Origin: Canna indica
Lineage: Eukaryota; Streptophyta; Magnoliopsida; Zingiberales; Cannaceae
Assembly: GCA_034359265.1 (NCBI GenBank)
Contig: CP136890.1
Location: 31,414,501 to 31,478,500 of the forward strand
DNA length: 64,000 bases
Direction of reading: 5' to 3'
Both the position numbers and the translations under genes were made by a program. Below, one piece after another: positions 1 to 9,193 of this stretch; within the stretch, counting starts at the first letter, position 1; every line of letters starts with the position of its first letter. The notes below the pieces were generated by a model, which was not told the DNA's origin, searched no databases, and was given only the letters and a program-made list of their open reading frames with translations.

Positions 1-728
1 TCGGTGAGGGCGAGGGTGGCGTCTCTGTCGACGGCGGTGCACTCGACGGTGCACGAAGTCAGTGGTGGCGAACTCGACGGCGCACGAAGTCAACGGAGGC
101 GGCGGCAACAGGCGACAGCGACAGGAGCAGAGAAGAAAGAGGAAGAAGAGGAAGAAAGAGGAAGGGTCAGGCGTGAATGCAAAAAAAAAGAAGGATTTTC
201 ATCGACGGCTCGCCAGCCGTCGAAAAACCGTGGATTCATAATTTTATTATCATTGACGCCTCTCTAAGCCGTCGGTGAAGAGTGTTTTAATTTTTGTGCT
301 GTATTCGCGCCATTAATTAATAAGCGACGGCCGCTTCTAGCCTTGGCTAATGACTTATTCATATGACCAACGACTCTCGCGCCCCCGCTAAGCTGTGGCT
401 AATAACTTATTTTATTTCATGCCCCGCGCGCGCCATCAGTTATGAGCGACGGCTCTATGCGGCTGTATGCGAGCCACGGCTGATTTCGTTATTCAAATCA
501 CCAACGGCTCTAGCGTCCCCGCGAAGCCGTGGCTAATAACTTATTTTATTTCGCGCCCCTTGCGCGCCATCAACTATGAGCGACGGCTCTATGTAGCCAT
601 ATGTGAGCCGTGGCTAATTTAGTTACATCAGCCATGGCCGCTATGGCCGTCACAAAGCCATGAATATTTTTGACGGCCGAGGCGAACGTTGGTGATTCCC
701 GTGGCTGATATGGTATATTCTAGTAGTG
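1..728. mobile_element. CACTA transposon end (element 1, truncated by window edge)
   Basis: The segment ends at 728 with TTCTAGTAGTG, the inverted form of the CACTACTAGAA terminus of CACTA (En/Spm) elements. From about 190 to 700 it carries many direct and inverted copies of a GC-rich subterminal motif (gccgtggctaataact and relatives such as cgacggct), the usual transposase-binding repeats of this superfamily. The next three bases, acc (729-731), would be the 3-bp target duplication. No transposase coding is visible, and the left end lies outside the window, so orientation and length are unknown. It sits in the 3' end of a second CACTA element, whose coding tail follows directly. The 1-265 open frame is low-complexity and I do not call it a gene. 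Confidence 0.75.
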
Positions 729-1491
729 ACCCCGCCGTATGATCCCGACCTTCCTCCACCGTCGTAGCGAGCTTTTGTTGTTTTATGATACGTAGTGTTC
801 TTGGAGATACTTGTTACTTGATTGACTTGTTTCGTATCGTGTTGATACGATAGTTTTGATTTCGTATTGTAGATATTTATAATTATAAGTATAATTGTTT
901 TGATGTATATTTGGGTGTATCTTTGATGTGTATGTGAATGGATGTGTGTATGGGTGTGTGAGTTATGTATCAGGTTATAAATGTATCAATGGAAATTTCT
1001 AATTTTGAAATTTCTCAGTTACAGGTTAACATCATCAGCAACGGCCTTCCCACGGTCGTCCATGTGAAAGCCGTTGTAGAAAGTTTATTGTAATACCTAG
1101 GCCACAAACTTAAAGCCGTTGCTGATGAACAATAGCAACGACTTAGCAACAGTCTTTCAGCAAAGGCGTTGCAACAGCTCGGCGGCCGTTGCTGATGGTA
1201 ATATCCACGCCGTTGCAGAACCATTGCTGATAAAAGTAGTAGCAACAACCGCGCCTTGTTGTTGAGCCGTAGTTGATGGTGTATCAACAACGGGTGTAAG
1301 CCGTTGCGGAACCGTTGCTGATAATAGCATTAACAATGGCGTGAGCAGCCGTTGCAGATCTGTCGTTAGGTTATCAGGTACGTGATCTTCTGCAACGACT
1401 ACGTTGCAACGAGCGGAGCCGTTGTTGATGGTCTTCAGCAACGGCGTAGGAACGGATCTAGCCATTGCTGGTGCTCGTTATTCCAGTAGTG
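729..1491 (+). mobile_element. CACTA transposon 3' end (element 2)
   Basis: The right end at 1491 reads TTCCAGTAGTG, a CACTA-type terminus. Upstream, 1020-1480 is filled with subterminal repeats built on gccgttgctgatg in both orientations, different from those of element 1. A short coding tail at 732-767 reads PPYDPDLPPPS followed by TAG, resembling the proline-rich C-terminus of the second ORF of plant CACTA elements, so this element runs on the plus strand. 768-1014 is AT/GT-rich 3' untranslated sequence with nothing else recognisable. Element 1 appears inserted just before this tail. The likely TSD is att (1492-1494); its partner is off the window. Confidence 0.7.
732..767 (+). pseudogene. 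C-terminal tail of CACTA ORF2
   Basis: Eleven codons plus TAG encode a PPYDPDLPPPS tail. Such proline-rich ends are common in the Ptta/En-Spm-type second ORF of plant CACTA elements. Everything upstream is separated from it by the inserted CACTA end that stops at 728. It is only a remnant, useful for orienting element 2. The assignment rests on the short motif and on the CACTA terminus downstream. Confidence 0.5.
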
Positions 1492-1898
1492 ATTTATGTT
1501 TTAAAGTTGTTAACTTAAAGTTAATAAAGGTTATATAAGTAGACTTAGTGAAGACGGAACCCAAAAATGAGCAAACAAGCAGAAAAACCAACTTAAGCAA
1601 GCAGTCTGCCCAGCCTAGGTTCGGTCGACCGTCTGGTCGACCGGCCGAAGGAGAAGGCATTTTGGTCGACCGACAGATGCCCAAAATGGGTAGAATGCCT
1701 TCGGTTTTTCAGCGGTCGCTCGGTCGGTCGATCGACAATCGATCTACAAGCGGCCGGGCGTCGCCAACGCGCAAAAATTAGCCCGTTGACGAGCCATTTT
1801 ATTTTGGGGGTTATAAATACCCACCTCAAACTCTCTTCCAAGCCTTCTATGATGCTTCTAAGCCTAAGATAGTCACTTTCTTGCATCTCGACAAGATT
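1492..1898 (+). mobile_element. Copia LTR fragment, left part (split by Gypsy element)
   Basis: This piece has the tract ttatataagtagacttag and an array of ggtcgaccg palindromes (1618-1745), followed by a sequence like that in the Copia copy at 33115-35395 (ttatataag near 33690, palindromes near 34490-34580). It continues at 11711 after the Gypsy insertion and ends at 12389. Its own 5' end (TGTTGG...) is missing, probably because CACTA element 2 inserted here and the remainder lies left of the window. A run of tataaatac near 1814 could be the TATA region of the LTR promoter. No protein is encoded; the open frames over the palindromes are repeat artefacts. Confidence 0.65.
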
Positions 1899-4375
1899 TG
1901 TAAGACCCAAAAATTTCCTAATATAAAAATCTATTTTGGTGCAGCGCACCAGATCGGGGGTTAGCCGGGTCGGGCCGCGAAATCGCCTCGAGTAGAAAGT
2001 ATAACTCGACACATGGAAATATGAAGTTTAAGTTATCTCAATGGTTATTTCCTTTCTTGCTTATGATGTCTTATTAAAGTCGAGTTCGACTCATGAGTCC
2101 GGATAGGATCGGAGTCCGAATTGGACTCGGGTCGAATCGAGTGGAAGTTAAGTCAAATGAGGGGTAAATAGGTCATTGGATGAGGGGAATAAAACCCCTC
2201 ACCCAAGCCATCCGTGCAGCTCAAAGAGAGAGCCGCACGTAGCCTGACCAAGAGGGGAAAAGGGCGAGAAGGAGGAGGAGATCTTGTCGGTGCCGAGTTC
2301 ACGTCGACGCTCGATGAGATCAGAATCTCGTTTTCATCAAGGCTTCTTCGTGATCCGATCAAGGTGAGTGGTTAGAGTAGATTTTGAGGGGAGGCGGGTG
2401 GCCGGCCCCATAGGTTTTGAAATCGGAGTTTTTCTTCGCGAGTTTTGCTGATCGAGGTATTTCTCCATGCTAGATCTTTAAATCGTTGGTCATACTATAA
2501 TCTTGTGTTTGTAAACGTGTCAATTTCTTATTTTTAAGGGCTGGTCGAGTCGAGGAAAAAGGGAAAAGGTCATGCCAAAATTTTCCCTAATTTTCTCGCT
2601 CGTCTCGCAACTCGCGTATTGTCTTGTTTTTGGCTTTTGGATTGGTACTCGTGTTGGCGCCGCAACCAAGTCCACCACCTCAAGGGGGTTCAATCGAGCA
2701 TGGTTATTACCCTGCTCGAGTTGGCCGAACAGTACGTAGAAAGGGGGGGGGGGAGTTGGGTTGTTTGTATTGAATTGTTGGATCCCTTGTTATATCGCCT
2801 TAACTTACACTTTCATGCTTAATGTTAGATTAAATTTAAATTCTATGTTTACTGTTCAACTTGTTAGAACACAAGATTTCTAGCCCCTTCCCACCCAAAT
2901 GGTTCGGCCGAGCAAGGGTTACCTTGCTCAAGCTTCGGCCAATCAAGGGTAAAGAGGGGAAAGCGAATGATTTCAAGTAGTTGTTCATATCTTTCCGTTC
3001 GATATTAATTCATATTCATGCTATGAATTGTTGATGATAGATCCACATTATCATTTTGGAAATGTTCTTGCCAATGTCATATGGTATATGTATTCAAGAA
3101 AGGTTTCATTTATTTTCTCATATCATGTTTAATTGTTACTATGCTTAGTGTATGTTCCATATTGGTTTAATCACTGAATTGATACCTCTTTAAATTCGAT
3201 TTCTTCATGATGTTGCTACCCACGACTAATTTGGTAAGTGACGTGACAATGGTAGGTTGAGTGCTTTTATAGTTGGCAAGTTCACTCATTCTAGGAAGAA
3301 TGGTTTAGATGACTAGTAGTAACACTTAACCTAGATACAAGATACACTCACTAGGTTCTTCATTTAAGGAAATAGTGAGACCCTAGGGTAAGGAGTCGGA
3401 TATGGGCAAAGCCCAGAAAGCAAAACAATATACTTGTGCAACCTGGTTTTGGGTTGTGGTTGATGGTCTACTGAGAAGTGTCACTAGTCGAATGGCAACC
3501 ACACGACTCAGCGCTTTATAGGGTCTTGAGATTGCACCAGCAGGCCCGCTACGTGTTTGACCCGAGTGGCGAAGGGTCTTGAGATTTCGTCAATGGGCCA
3601 CGCTGACGGTAGACCCGAGTGGGTGGGACTAGCTATCCCTAATCCGGAGGATCTCGGAAACTAGTCGTCATCCTAGTTGACGGATCCGAAGTATAATGGT
3701 TTCTAAATAAGTAGCCCGTAGGGGCTGGTTTAAGTAGGCCGACTGGCCGAGTAGAGGAATGACCGAACCTTCCATATATACGTTAGGCCATTATTAGCTG
3801 AGCTTCCATCATGGATATGGGCCCAAGAGGCCAGTTCATCCATTCATCCATTCTGGTACACTGATTATTTGTGGAATATGATTTTTCATTGATTCCTTAT
3901 ATATCTGATTGCCAAGGTTTTAAGTGGAGGTTCGAGAGAACCGGTCACTGAGTTCCTCATGAACTCACGGTTTACCTTTATTGTTGTTTTGCAGAGCCCG
4001 ACCAATGAGGTACGGCTTGCTGGCATGGCGCGCAGTAGAGCAGGCGTGGGTGCAGATCTCATAGCTGGCAGTAACTAGTTGTAGTCGTGTCTGTTAGAGT
4101 TTGATGTGTGCATGGGTTAATTCTGTAAAAACTGTGAAATGTTTTATATTAAAAAAAAAAACTTTCTAATGTTTATTTGAAACTTGTGGTGTTTTGGAAT
4201 TTGGTGTGATAAAACAGGTTTTGAACTTTTAATAAAGTTATTATCGTTTTTTTTTGGTACTACTTGATGTGTTCTGTTCATATTTTTGTGAGTTGATAGT
4301 CAGTGCATAGAATAGGCTTCAGGGTACCGACTCGTACCCTGGCCGGCCACATGCACCCTGAGTTGGGGCGTGACA
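1899..4375 (+). repeat. 5' LTR of Gypsy-1
   Basis: The LTR is 2,477 bp, starts TGTAAGACCC and ends GGGGCGTGACA. It is colinear with 9194-11710. There are small differences, for example the 3' copy has an extra aatttggtaagt-containing stretch near 10556-10600 that is absent here near 3245. Open frames inside the LTR, such as the antisense one at 2153-2362, recur in the other LTR and are not genes. Confidence 0.95.
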
Positions 4376-4379
4376 AAGT

Positions 4380-4391
4380 TGGTATCAGAGC
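4380..4391 (+). other. Primer-binding site (tRNA-iMet type)
   Basis: TGGTATCAGAGC lies four bases after the 5' LTR and matches the complement of the 3' end of plant initiator tRNA-Met, the usual minus-strand primer for this lineage. Confidence 0.9.
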
Positions 4392-4587
4392 ATCAGGTTA
4401 GGTCTTGACTACGACTAGGAAATGGGTTCCGCACGAGGCATATGCTAGTATGTCAACATGCGGTATAGTATGCTATGAGATCAGATAACTACGACTGCAC
4501 TCAACGCACCATGCGGTTAGTAGCTTAAATTTTAAGTTAATGAGTTGGTAAATATTAATGGTGATCTTATTATTTTATTCTAGTGTG

Positions 4588-5734
4588 ATGGAGGCCCGAG
4601 GCGCTACTCTGAGTGGTAGTGGTAGTAATTCCATCGAACGCCGGGGCCAAGGCCGAGGTCGGGGCCGGGGCCGTGACAGAGAGCAGTCTGAGGTAGAGGG
4701 CCAGGATTCGGCAGTTGTACAACTTCAGGCACAGGTAGCTCAACTGACAGAAGTGCTCTGTAGAGAGTAGGAGTTGAGATAGAAGATGTGGCTGCGGCAG
4801 CAGTCGCCCCAGTCGGTACCCACAGCCCCTGTGGTACCAGAGGTGGTTGAGCAGGTAGCACTGCAAGTTAGGGACCCAGGAGCACCTACGTACTCCGATT
4901 TTGTCAAGTTCAGGCCGCCAGTATTCATGGGTACCGACCCACATGTGGAAGTCATCGAGTTTTTAGGGGACTGTCATGAGCTGTGTTTAGAGCTGGGGTG
5001 TTCCTCAGAGGCGGCGGTGCACATGGTAGGCCTACAGCTAAGAGGACCTACCAAATATTGGCTGCACACTTGAAGGGGCCGTAGGGTAGCACACGCACCA
5101 CCTCCCACCTGGGAAGAATTTAAGGCAGCTGTTGAAGAGTAGTATTTGCCGATGAGTGTCCGCGATAAGAGGGCACGAGATTTTGAGCTGCTGCGCCAGA
5201 CTGGAGGGATGACAGTAGCTGAGTATGAGATGGAATTCACTCGGTTCTTTAGGTACCACCGAACTTTACATGGCTACCGAGACAGCCAGGGTGAAGAGGT
5301 TCGTGGAGGGTCTGAGACCTAAGATTGGCAGGCTTATCCATTACACCGAGGACTCCACATTTGCACAGGTAGTGGATGAGGCCCTCCGGAAAGAAGCAGT
5401 GTCGTTCGAGAGGAAAGATGGGCCGCCCAAGAAAAAGTTTAGGTCCCATGGGTTAGGAGGTCGGCCGTGGCATTCAGAGGGAACTGTGACAGCCGCAGAT
5501 CACCAGCAGAACTGTGGCCACGGTAGTAACCGGGGCCGCGAAGGCTCGGGATCAGGGACGGCTAAGCAGGCAGAGTCAGGGGGCACTACGCAGAGGTCGG
5601 ACGTGCCGCAGTGTGGTCGTTGTAACCGAAAACACTGGGGTGCTTGCTATGGCCGTACGAATGTGTGTTTCAGATGTGGACAGGTGGGACACTTTAGGAA
5701 GGATTGCCCGGATAGAGGTGGTCAGAGAACTTAG
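4588..5734 (+). pseudogene. Gypsy-1 gag (capsid/nucleocapsid), broken
   Basis: The likely start is the ATG at 4588, which opens a short Arg/Gly-rich leader. The retrotransposon gag domain covers roughly 4880-5350; PPTWEEF and YLPMSVRDKRARDFELLRQ are conserved blocks seen across the frames. A CCHC zinc knuckle, CFRCGQVGHFRKDC, lies at 5666-5707. In-frame TAG codons (4768, near 5071, near 5135) and a frameshift near 5245-5265 break it. Several stops fit CAG to TAG. Gag would form the virus-like particle and bind RNA. The matching region of Gypsy-2 (46.9-47.7 kb, minus) supports the call. Confidence 0.88.
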
Positions 5735-5788
5735 CCATCAAAGGGAAAAGCGCCAATGTCAGTAGGGTTAGTGGCACAGAAGGGTTAG

Positions 5789-6229
5789 ATGCAAAGCAGA
5801 GGACGACAGGCTAGCCACTCTGATAAACCGTCTGCCCGAGTCTATGCCATGAACCGCGATGGGGTAGAGGCATCTAGAGCAGTAGTGACAGATACTATTT
5901 TAGTATGTTCATCTGCTGCATATGTTCTATTTGATCTGGATGCTACTCACTCATTTGTATCTGCCAAGTTTGCTGCTGGGTTACCTATGGCACCTTCCTT
6001 ACTCGACGGGCTTCTGGTGTCAACGCCCACGGGTGAAGCAATCTTAGCCAAATCAATTTTTCAAGGTTGCGAAGTGCTCATCTGCGGCCATGCGTTGAGG
6101 GCAGATTTGACACTTCTGCCCACGCTTGAGCTTGATGTCATACTCGGCATGGATTGGCTGACAGAGCACTTTGCATTGCTGGATTATAGGGCTAAGGCAG
6201 TCATGTTCAGCAAGCCCGGGTTGTCGTAG
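5789..6229 (+). pseudogene. Gypsy-1 retropepsin-like protease
   Basis: The segment has the hallmarks of a chromovirus aspartic protease: FDLDATHSFVS in place of the usual D-S/T-G-A core, and LDVILGMDWL near the end. The catalytic Asp (D49 of the open segment) is kept, but the following S/T-G has become L-D, so activity is unlikely. It ends at a TAG at 6227, and linker sequence with further stops (for example near 6470) follows before RT. It lies in the same frame as the gag zinc knuckle. Confidence 0.82.
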
Positions 6230-6478
6230 TTCACCTTCCAAGGGGAGGGAAGGAGCGAGCCGATTGGGGTCATCTCATCCCTTAAGGTTCGTAAACTGCT
6301 TTAGGGGGGCTACCAGTCCTTTCTGGCCTTTGTATCTATGGTAGAGGAAAAGAGCGATGCGGCAGGGGACATCAGTGGTACTCAGGTAGTCTGCAAGTTC
6401 CCCGATGTGTTTTCCGAGGAGCTACCGGGATTGCCGCCCAGGACGGAAGTGGATTTCTACATTGAATTATAGCCCGGG

Positions 6479-7330
6479 GTAAAGCCGATCTCCATCCCAC
6501 CCTATAGGATGGCACCAGTCGAACTCAGGGAGCTAAAAGTACAACTTCAGGAGATGCTAGACCTGGGCTTCATCCGGCCGAGCGTCTCATCGTGGGGTGC
6601 TCTGGTCCTCTTCGTGAAGAAGGATGGGTCGATGTGTATGTGCATCGACTACAGGCAGTTGAATAAAGTGACAGTCAAGAATCGTTACCCACTGTCGAGG
6701 ATAGACGATTTATTTGACCAACTACAGGGGGCACGATGGTTTTTGAAGATAGACTTAAGGTCCGGATACCACCAGTTGAGAATTCGGGACTGCGATGTGC
6801 CTAAGACTGCCTTCAGGACCGCTATGGACACTATGAGTTCCTAGTGATGTCTTTTGGCCTGACCAATGCACCTGTTGCTTTCATGGACCTGATGAACAGG
6901 GTATTTAAGGAGTACTTGGATAGTTTTTTAATCGTCTTCATTGATGACATCTTAGTGTACTCCAAGAGAGAGGAGGAGCATTCCGAGCATTTGAGGATGG
7001 TGCTGGAAACCCTCAGAGAACACCAGTTGTTTGCCAAGTTCTCCAAGTGTGAATTCTTGTGGGAAATTGTGGGGTTCCTGGGCCATGTGGTGTCCAAGGA
7101 AGGGATAAGGATAGACCCTACGAAGGTGGAAGCGGTGCAGAACTGGAGGCGGCCAACCAGCGTGACTGAGGTTTGCAGTTTTCTTGGGTTGGCCGGGTAC
7201 TATCGGAAGTTCGTAGAGAACTTCTCCAGGATTGCAGCCCCTTTGACTCGATTGACCCATAAAAAGGTCAAATTAGATTGGGACGACAAGTGTGAGGCGA
7301 GATTTCAGAAGCTCAAGGAATTCTTGACGT
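6479..7330 (+). pseudogene. Gypsy-1 reverse transcriptase
   Basis: The RT domain begins near [12 protein letters not shown] and runs through [40 protein letters not shown] and FGLTNAP. The catalytic box [10 protein letters not shown] has its F-I-D-D at 6937-6948, so both active-site Asp are present. A frameshift near 6838 moves the frame within the R-[Y/H]-GHYEF block, and a TAG at 6842 follows. After repair the domain would be full length. Its close relative is the minus-strand RT at 41.3-42.1 kb. Confidence 0.92.
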
Positions 7331-7339
7331 CAGCACTCG

Positions 7340-7896
7340 TATTGGTCGTACCTTCCAGCTCAGGAGGGTTTGTAGTTTACTGTGATGCCTCTCGGGTTGG
7401 CCTAGGCTGCGTCCTGATGCAGTTTGGCAGGGTCATAGCATATGCATCTCGCCAGTTGAAGGTTCATGAAAGGAACTACCTGACACATGACCTAGAGCTA
7501 GCGGCGGTGGTTTTTGCTTTGAAGCTCTGGCGGCACAATCTGTACGGGGAGACTTGCGAGATCTGTACGGATCACAAGAGCCTTCAATACTTGCTTATCC
7601 AAAAGGAGCTGAACCTCAGGCAGAGGAGGTGGCTAGAGCTCCTAAAAGATTATGATTGCACCATCATGTACGACCCGGGGAAAGCAAATGTGGTGGCGGA
7701 CGCTCTCAACAGAAAGTTCATGGGCAGTTTGGCTCATCTGGAAACCAAGCGGAGGCCTTTAGCCCGGGAGCTAGTGCTGTGCCTAGATGGGGGTACAACC
7801 TTGACAGTGTCAGCTTTAGGTGCCTTGGTGGCACACCTGCGGGTACAATCGACACTGGTGGGTATGTTGTGTGTGCTGACGAAGGACTTAGTGTAG
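7340..7896 (+). pseudogene. Gypsy-1 RNase H
   Basis: This follows RT in the same open frame. [17 protein letters not shown] carries the first Asp, the [19 protein letters not shown] block the Glu, and [10 protein letters not shown] the next Asp, in line with Ty3/Gypsy RNase H. The [12 protein letters not shown] motif ends the domain. It degrades the RNA strand of RNA:DNA hybrids. The segment terminates at a TAG near 7894 within the linker to integrase. The domain itself looks uninterrupted. Confidence 0.9.
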
Positions 7897-7959
7897 AGAG
7901 GCGATGCAAAAAATGGGTTCAGACTATACTCAGAAGGTGTGCTGAGGTTTAAGGATCGA

Positions 7960-8840
7960 ATTGTGGTGCTAGATATGGCAGAGGTGTGCAGACAAGTCCT
8001 GGAGTGGGGTCATCGATCCACTTATACGATGCACCCAGGGCCACCAAAATGTACCGAGATCTAAGGCAGCATTACTGGTGGAAGGGTATGAAAAGAGAGG
8101 TAGCAGAATTTGTATCCAAGTGTCTGGTCTGCCAGCAGGTAAAGGCCGAACATCTGAAGCCTGCGGGGCTGCTGTAGAACCTCGAAGTGCTCGAGTGAAA
8201 GTGGGAGAAAATCACCGTGGACTTGGTGACCGGGTTGCCTAAGTCGAAAGGTGGCTTTGACTCCATTTGGGTGGTAGTGGATCGATTAACCAAGACCGTA
8301 CACTTCATTCCAGTGAGGACTACCTTTTCTGCGGAGCAGTACGCCCGACTATTTCTGGACAGGATTGTGGCTTACCACGGCACCCCATTGATGATCATAT
8401 CAGATCGGGGTACTCAGTTCACAGCCCGGTTTTGGCAATCTTTCCAAGAAGCCTTGGGCACTCAAGTGCATTTTAGCACGACCTTCCATCCGCAGACAGA
8501 CGGCGTCCTGGACCTAGCAGGTGATTGGGAGAAACACCTGCCGCTGATTGAGTTCGCCTACAACAATAGCTATCACAGTAGCGTTGGCATGACTCCATGA
8601 GGCATTATACGGGCGGCGGTGTAGGTCTCCTGTGGACTGGTTTGAGACTGGGGAGACTCACTTGGTTGGTCCGGACTTGGTTGAGGAGGCGGTGAAAAAG
8701 GTGCAGCTGATAAAAGAAAGGTTGTTGGCGGCTCAGAGTCGCCAGAAAATGTATGCTGATAAGAAAGCCAGAGAGATGGAATTCGCTGAGGGCGACCTGG
8801 TATTCCTAAAGGTTTCTCCTATGAAAGGGGTACTTTGATT
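7960..8840 (+). pseudogene. Gypsy-1 integrase, lacks catalytic Glu segment
   Basis: The zinc-binding region (HPG...KMYRDLRQHYWWKGMKREV...CLVCQQVKAE) is frameshifted near 8030. The core keeps Asp 1 in VDLVTGLPKS (codon 8220-8222) and Asp 2 in ISDRGTQF (8403-8405). After PQTDG (to 8504) the sequence jumps to VLDL, whereas the sister element retains SERTIQTLEDMLREC there; the in-frame loss of about 16 codons removes the catalytic Glu. A TGA lies near 8598 and another near 8836. The C-terminal part (EFAEGDLVFLKVSPMKG) is recognisable. It cannot have integrase activity as it stands. Confidence 0.9.
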
Positions 8841-9159
8841 TGGAAAGAAAGGAAAGTTGAGCCCTAGGTTCATTGGGCCCTTCCCCGTCCTCAAGCGAAG
8901 AGGCGCGATGGCTTATTAATTGGCCTTGCCTCCTAGTCTGAGCAGAGTTCACCCAGTCTTCCATGTATCAATGCTCTGGTGGTATGTGAGGGATGATTCC
9001 CATGTGATTGAGCCAGCTGCGGTTGAGGTAGACACGGCGGTCTCGTATGAGGAGAGACCAGTAGAGATACTTGATCGGCAGATCAGGAAGCTGAGGTCCA
9101 AGGAGATTCCCTTGGTAAAAGTTAGGTGGGAGCACCACTCCGGGCAAGAGGCCAACTAA
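8836..9159 (+). pseudogene. Gypsy-1 integrase C-terminus and truncated chromodomain-like tail
   Basis: FGKKGKLSPRFIGPF, LALPPSLSRVHPVFHVSML and then ERPVEILDRQIRKLRSKEIPLVKVRWEHHSGQEA match the end of Tekay/Del chromoviral integrases, where the last block begins a chromodomain that targets heterochromatin. The reading stops at TAA right after EAN, where a W-E (EATWE) would be expected, and the sequence goes directly into the pre-PPT region, so the second half of the chromodomain is deleted. Gypsy-2 has the same block on the minus strand near 39.6-39.7 kb. Confidence 0.8.
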
Positions 9160-9178
9160 ATTTGAGGACAAATTTCCC

Positions 9179-9193
9179 TTAAGTGGGAAAGGT
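9179..9193 (+). other. Polypurine tract of Gypsy-1
   Basis: A purine-rich run (aagtgggaaagg) abuts the 3' LTR start at 9194, the usual position of the plus-strand priming site. Confidence 0.7.

Noticed and set aside
4..267. 87-codon open frame at the window start
   Set aside because: Glu/Arg-rich low-complexity sequence in a CACTA subterminal region with no domain or context for a gene.
1478..2012. Overlapping open frames on both strands with Arg/Ser/Asp-rich sequence
   Set aside because: They follow the GTCGAC palindromes of a Copia LTR; open frames on both strands are expected from such repeats.
2153..2362. Conserved antisense ORF, repeated at 9448-9657
   Set aside because: It is present twice only because the two Gypsy-1 LTRs are copies; no domain, no independent conservation.
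4380..4391. tRNA-Met-like sequences at LTR edges (also 25731, 52885 and 60963)
   Set aside because: They are 12-base primer-binding sites, not tRNA genes; no cloverleaf around them.
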